64,000 nt of DNA. It comes from Calocera cornea HHB12733. Lineage: Eukaryota; Basidiomycota; Dacrymycetes; Dacrymycetales; Dacrymycetaceae. The position numbers and the translations under genes were made by a program. Shown here one piece after another: positions 60,270 through 64,000 of the stretch (position 1 is its first letter; each line of letters opens with the position of its first letter). A model generated the notes under the pieces. It had not been told where the DNA came from. It made no database searches and saw only the letters and a list, made by a program, of their open reading frames with translations. Location: contig KV424013.1 of the NCBI GenBank assembly GCA_001632435.1, forward strand, positions 57,705 to 121,704. The letters run 5' to 3'.

Positions 60270-63260
60270 ATGGCTACCATGAGAACCAACAATCTCTGGA
60301 AGGCAAAGAAGCCCTTGGGTTGCTCATGGTGCACCAAGACTTTTGATAGTCACTCCAACCTCAATCGGCACCTAGGAAATGCACCTCGATGCAGAGCCGC
60401 AGAAGCCCAACATCAGACCAATATCCTGGCCCGTCGCACACACTCACACGACTGGCGAGAACCCACAGAACTCTCGCCTGACGACGAGCCTCGGTGGGAC
60501 AATGAAGCCAGTGACAGTTGCAGTTACGACCTGATGGATGCACCGTGGTCCAACCACGGTCTCCATACAACTGTCAGCGAACAACAACCATCCGGACAGC
60601 CCCCTGAGCCAGTCCCGAACTCCCAGACAGAGGAATTCATCCAAGAGTTCCCTCGAGAGGCTGGGTGCAAACTGTCAGCGGCACCATGCGATTTTCAGAG
60701 ACGGCTGGACTCCTTGGGAGGGGTCGCTGACAGTTCACGGCACTATGGGGCGTTTGGCACTGCCCAGGAGTGGGAGCTGGCGCAATGGTTCAGAACCAGT
60801 GGTGTGAGCAATACCAAGCTAGATGGGCTGCTTGCCACGGCCGTGGTACGTGGGATTAGCTCAGTTGCACCCTCCCCTTGCTAACTGTCAGCCAGCTCAG
60901 AAACCGCCAGGGGGCTACCTTCCACAACTCAAGGACCTTATTTCAGCTGGTCGATAGTCTCCCTCAGCCGCCGTCGTGGAACTGCAAGGGCTATTCGATT
61001 GAATCAAGCATTCCGGATGCCCCGCCCCAACATGTCGAGATGTTTTACCGAGATCCGGTGGAGGTTGTCCGCGAGCTTCTAGGCAACCCTCTATTTGCCA
61101 ATGACATGATATACGCTCCCAGGAGACGGTATTCCTCTTCCGACATGCAAGAAAGACTCTACTCTGAGATGTGGGAGGCTGATTGGTGGTGGGAGACACA
61201 GGTAGTGACAGTTTGGTTGAACTGTCAGCGCAACTGTCACTCACACTTGTCTGCAGGAAAAATTACCCAGGGATGCCACCATCGCTCCCCTCTTACTGGC
61301 CAGCGACAAGACAACCTTGTCACAGTTTACCAGCAATACCAAGGCATATCCAGTCTATCTGTCAGTGGGAAATCTCAGCAAAACCCGGAGAAGAAAGCCA
61401 AACCAGCATGGCATGGTGCTAGTCGCTTACCTGCCATCCAACGGCCTCAAAGCCCTCATTCCCGATGAGAACAAGCGTCGATCTTCAGAACGACAGCTAT
61501 TCCATGACTGTATGAGGGACCTGCTCCAGCCACTCATCAGGGCTGGACGGGAGGGGGTGCACGTCACATGTGGGGATGGTTTTATCCGAAGGGTCTTCCC
61601 CCTGTTGGCCGCCTACATTGCCGATTATCCTGAACAATGTCTCGTTGGATGCTGCAAATATGGCTCTTGCCCGCGTTGTACCGCTCAAGTATCACAGAAG
61701 GGAGACTATCAAGAATTTCCACCCAGGCTGCAATCCGATCTTGACCCCTGGCTCAGTGACAGTTCCGCTGACAGTTTGACCGGGGAAGCCCTTCACGACT
61801 ACAAAGCTTTTTGCAAGAGTCAGCACCTGATCCCAGTCCTCCATCCTTTCTGGATAGACCTCCCACATGTGAATGTCTATGATACTTTCACACCGGATGG
61901 CCTGCACGAGCTACATAAAGGGATCTTCAAAGATCACCTCCTCAAGTGGTGCATCGATCTCTGCGGCAAAGAAGAGTTAGACAATCGATTCCGGTGTGTC
62001 CCACCCCACTCAGACCTCAAGCACTTCAAGCTGGGTGTGTCTACTCTCAGCCAGACCACGGGAAAGGAACACAAGCATATGGAGAAGGTGCTGATTGCCC
62101 TTCTACATGGGGCGCCGGGAACTGTCAGCGCCCAAACCCAACTGTCAGCGCACGCTATCCTCGACTTTATCTATCTGTCACACCTCACTGTCCATTCCGA
62201 AACCACTCTGAAACACTTGCAACTGTCACTTGAGACATTCCATGTGAACAAAGCCCGCGGTTTTGCCAAGACCAGCAAGCCTATTGATTGGCACGGCATA
62301 CACAAACTGCACAAGCTCATTCACTATGTCCAGTCCATTCGTCAACTTGGCCCGCCAGACAACTTTGACAGTGAGCTTCCGGAGCGCCTCCATATCGACT
62401 ACGCCAAAGAAGGCTATCGTGCAGGCAATAGGATCGATTTCACTCACCACATGACCATTTGGCTGCGCCGGGTTGAAGTCATCCGAAAACAAACTCAATA
62501 TCTCTCTTGGCTTGAAGAGCTGAAGCGCACGCCCAAATGTCATCCGGAGTCACCAACCATAGTAGAGCCACCCCACCACACTGTGGCGCGAGAGCTTGCA
62601 GTTCGGGCCCCTTTCAGCAAGGTGACAGTTGGCCAACTGTCAGCGAAGTTTGATGTACCCAACATCACAACACTATTGTCAGAGTTTATCGACCAACATC
62701 TCGGAGCCTGCAAATGGAGACCCTCAACAGACACTCGATATGAATGTTTTGTCAAGCTGATCAAGCAAGTTCCCCCTCCACGAGGCCTGCTGACAGTTCT
62801 GCATAATGTCATTCGATGTCGACCTGGTCGGCCAGCATGGGGACGCACCCCTTCTAGACCCGCCCAGTATGACACAGTGGTCATACAAAGCGACTCGAAG
62901 AATCGTCAAGCCGGGCTGACAGGAGTGTCATTTGCAAGACTGAGATGTCTGCTACGGGTGGCAGAACCACATGATTTACCTACTGGAGTGGTCTTTGCAT
63001 ATGTGGAATGGTTCAGTAACCCACAGGCGGCGGGAAACAAGCTATCAGAACTGACGAAGATGAAGCCAGGGGGACGCCAGAGGATTGGGGAGATAATCTT
63101 TGTTAGCAGCATTGTGCGCTCCTGCCACTTAATCCCCTCATTTGGACGCTCTGTTCCACCCTCTCTGGAGTCCACCTCGGCGCTTGACAGTTCTAATAGC
63201 TTTATTATCAACCCCTACATAGACCCCCATACATTCCTGGCACTGCATAGCTTCACATGA
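60270..63260 (+). CDS. Plavaka-type transposase, copy 2, full of octamer repeats
   Basis: Predicted exons 60270-60845, 60896-61201 and 61257-63260 give about 961 residues. The N-terminus has a zinc-finger-like CSWCTKTFDSHSNLNRHLGN ... C, then a disordered region and AQEWELAQWFRTSGVS. Exon 2 carries MFYRDPVEVVRELLGNPLF. Exon 3 has LLASDKTTLSQFTSNTKAYP, VYLSVGNLSKTRRRKP, YIADYPEQCLVGCCKYGSCP with a Cys pair, FWIDLPHVNVYDTFTPDGLH, ELHKGIFKDHLLKW, ELPERLHIDYAKEGYRAG, and the C-terminal RSCHLIPSFGRS. All blocks match Plavaka transposases and copy 1. The reading frame is open throughout, despite thirteen octamer copies in the exons that are translated as, for example, TVSA, QLSA or SDSS. Both introns also carry octamers. 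The gene may be active. Confidence 0.88.
61202..61256 (+). other. Intron made largely of octamer repeats
   Basis: This 55-bp intron of transposase copy 2 begins GTAGTGACAGTT and contains octamers at 61206, 61220 and 61232, the first inverted relative to the others, so 24 of its 55 bases are motif. It ends in TGTCTGCAG. Confidence 0.75.
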
Positions 63261-63734
63261 TAGATTGGAATGAAACTGTTAGCGCTGACAGTTGCACTGA
63301 CAGTTGCAGCCCAAATAGGCAAAGACCCTGAGTACCCCGCAGAAGCCGTGCATGACGCGGAGCAGGGACCCTGATGTGCATGACGCGGATCTGAGGGACC
63401 CTGAAGCGCGTCAAGGTTTTTTTTTTTTTTTTTTTGGCCCGTTCATGGGTGACAGTTGGCGGCAGTGACACTGTCAGCACTAACCATGGAATTACTTCAA
63501 CAAATTAGATAGTAATTAAATTGTTTTGAGCAGTCTGTACAGCATGTGTGACTCATCTAACCCTAACCCAAAGAAAAATAATCCCTGAGTGGCAGTGTGG
63601 AACGATTTGGATCCGCCCTGGACGGCGCGTCAAACTGTCAGCGCTTCTTCCAACTTCTATCTGTGCGCCCTCTTTTATCACACCTTCCTACCACCTCCCC
63701 CTCCTCTCAAAAGCCTTCTTAACTCACTCTCAAT
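63261..63734. other. 3' flank of Plavaka element 2 and promoter of the next gene
   Basis: Contains octamers (63286, 63298, 63450, 63633), direct repeats at the right end of the element, a run of 19 T (63417-63435) and a telomere-like C-rich word (63557-63569). A pyrimidine-rich leader precedes the ATG at 63735. Confidence 0.55.
63557..63569 (-). repeat. Interstitial telomere-like CCCTAA x2
   Basis: CTAACCCTAACCC, the complement of TTAGGG units, opposite in orientation to the copy at 39974-39985. Short enough to be coincidental. Confidence 0.55.
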
Positions 63735-64000
63735 ATGTCTGCATCGCCTGTCTCGACTGCGGAGGAGAATGTCCAGGATTGTAAGTACTTTCCATGCATT
63801 CTTTCAGGTGACAGTTTCGCTGACAGTTGGCAGATCTGGAGCATTCTCGCAGCTTTCGCGTCCTGGGCCGCGACTGGGACTATACTGTCTACACGCCGGC
63901 ACCCAGTTGCAACATTGGGGATCTTCCCCCTGCCGATATGGGCGATCTGGGCGACCTGGCTACTGGAGAAGACCACTCAGCAGTCTTCATCAAGGATGCC
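63735..64000 (+). CDS. 5' end of an unidentified gene with an octamer-bearing first intron (partial)
   Basis: Exon 1 starts MSASPVSTAEENVQD. The GT-AG intron 63781-63833 contains octamers at 63809 and 63821. Exon 2 then reads YLEHSRSFRVLGRDWDYTVY and GDLPPADMGDLGDLATGE up to the window end. The frame is kept only if the acceptor at 63833 is used; the earlier AG at 63807 would bring a stop. The protein is not recognised and continues beyond the window. Confidence 0.6.
   Translation, partial: MSASPVSTAEENVQDCKYFPCILSGDSFADSWQIWSILAAFASWAATGTILSTRRHPVATLGIFPLPIWAIWATWLLEKTTQQSSSRM

Larger units (their letters stand above)
59960..63413. mobile_element. Plavaka element 2, probable limits
   Basis: Possible terminal inverted repeats are TGACGCTTCTCAGGGACC at 59960 and the reverse complement of a related TGACGCGCTTCAGGGTCC-like end at about 63413. 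Inside the left end lie a hairpin (59964-60001) and ACGCGTCATG (60011-60020). The right end has two copies of the inverse word GTGCATGACGCGGA (63349, 63376). Length about 3.45 kb. No target-site duplication could be confirmed, and octamer copies continue beyond both limits, so the boundaries are tentative. Confidence 0.45.
59866..63828. repeat. Octamer TGACAGTT/AACTGTCA cluster B (28 exact copies)
   Basis: Exact copies start at 59866, 59876, 60040, 60197, 60209, 60512, 60569, 60670, 60728, 60883, 61206, 61220, 61232, 61757, 61769, 62120, 62140, 62221, 62623, 62635, 62791, 63185, 63286, 63298, 63450, 63633, 63809 and 63821. Both orientations occur, often paired at 12-bp spacing (unit CAACTGTCAGCG). 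Thirteen lie in transposase exons, four in its two introns, nine in flanking DNA and two in the first intron of the next gene. Confidence 0.88.

Noticed and set aside
63417..63435. Poly-T run as the tail of a retroposed gene or LINE
   Set aside because: No reverse-transcriptase-like or processed gene copy lies beside it, and no target-site duplication is seen.

Overview
The window comes from a filamentous basidiomycete, most likely an Agaricomycete; Polyporales is only a guess. The evidence is many genes cut by roughly 45-60 bp GT-AG introns, single-copy eukaryotic genes on both strands, compact GC-rich intergenic DNA, and two Plavaka-type (CACTA-superfamily) transposase genes of the kind common in Agaricomycetes. 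All gene models were read from the raw sequence; intron borders are by-eye splice predictions.

Positions 1 to about 37.4 kb are ordinary conserved gene space. In order: the end of a membrane protein (-), the replication-fork protein Tof1/Swi1 (+), a steryl-ester-hydrolase-type lipase (-), an NAD(P)-dependent reductase (+), a Zrg17/ZnT6-like zinc transporter (-), a second reductase (+), an antiquitin-type ALDH7 (+), a DUF1308 protein (-), cytosolic seryl-tRNA synthetase (+), serine palmitoyltransferase subunit Lcb1 (-) and the PI3-kinase regulatory kinase Vps15 (-). Then two paralogous signal peptide / Ser-Thr-rich stalk / single-TM proteins flank a small metabolic group: a D-lactate-type dehydrogenase divergently paired with an HpcH/HpaI aldolase, followed by a DHA1 MFS exporter.

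Positions about 37.7 to 64 kb form an accessory, transposon-rich island. It holds a DUF6532 gene (-), Plavaka transposase 1 (-), a divergent SRPK-like kinase (-), an orphan ORF (+), a long gene with a C-terminal JmjC dioxygenase domain (+), a gene ending in a TET/JBP-like 2OG-Fe(II) dioxygenase domain (+), a second DUF6532 gene (+), Plavaka transposase 2 (+) and the start of one more gene (+). Each dioxygenase gene is preceded by an array of long near-perfect palindromes, and the two arrays share a core. A 350-base assembly gap falls inside the first array.

The most unusual signal is an octamer, TGACAGTT/AACTGTCA. I count 39 exact copies in two blocks (38.02-39.61 kb and 59.87-63.83 kb) and saw none elsewhere. 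The copies occur in both orientations, often 12 bp apart. They are concentrated in introns, where in at least one case the motif supplies the 3' splice site, but they also occur inside transposase exons. This pattern resembles transposase-binding subterminal repeats that have spread through the element and its neighbours, or an introner-like intron-forming repeat. Together with the two dioxygenase genes it is the best candidate here for an undescribed system.
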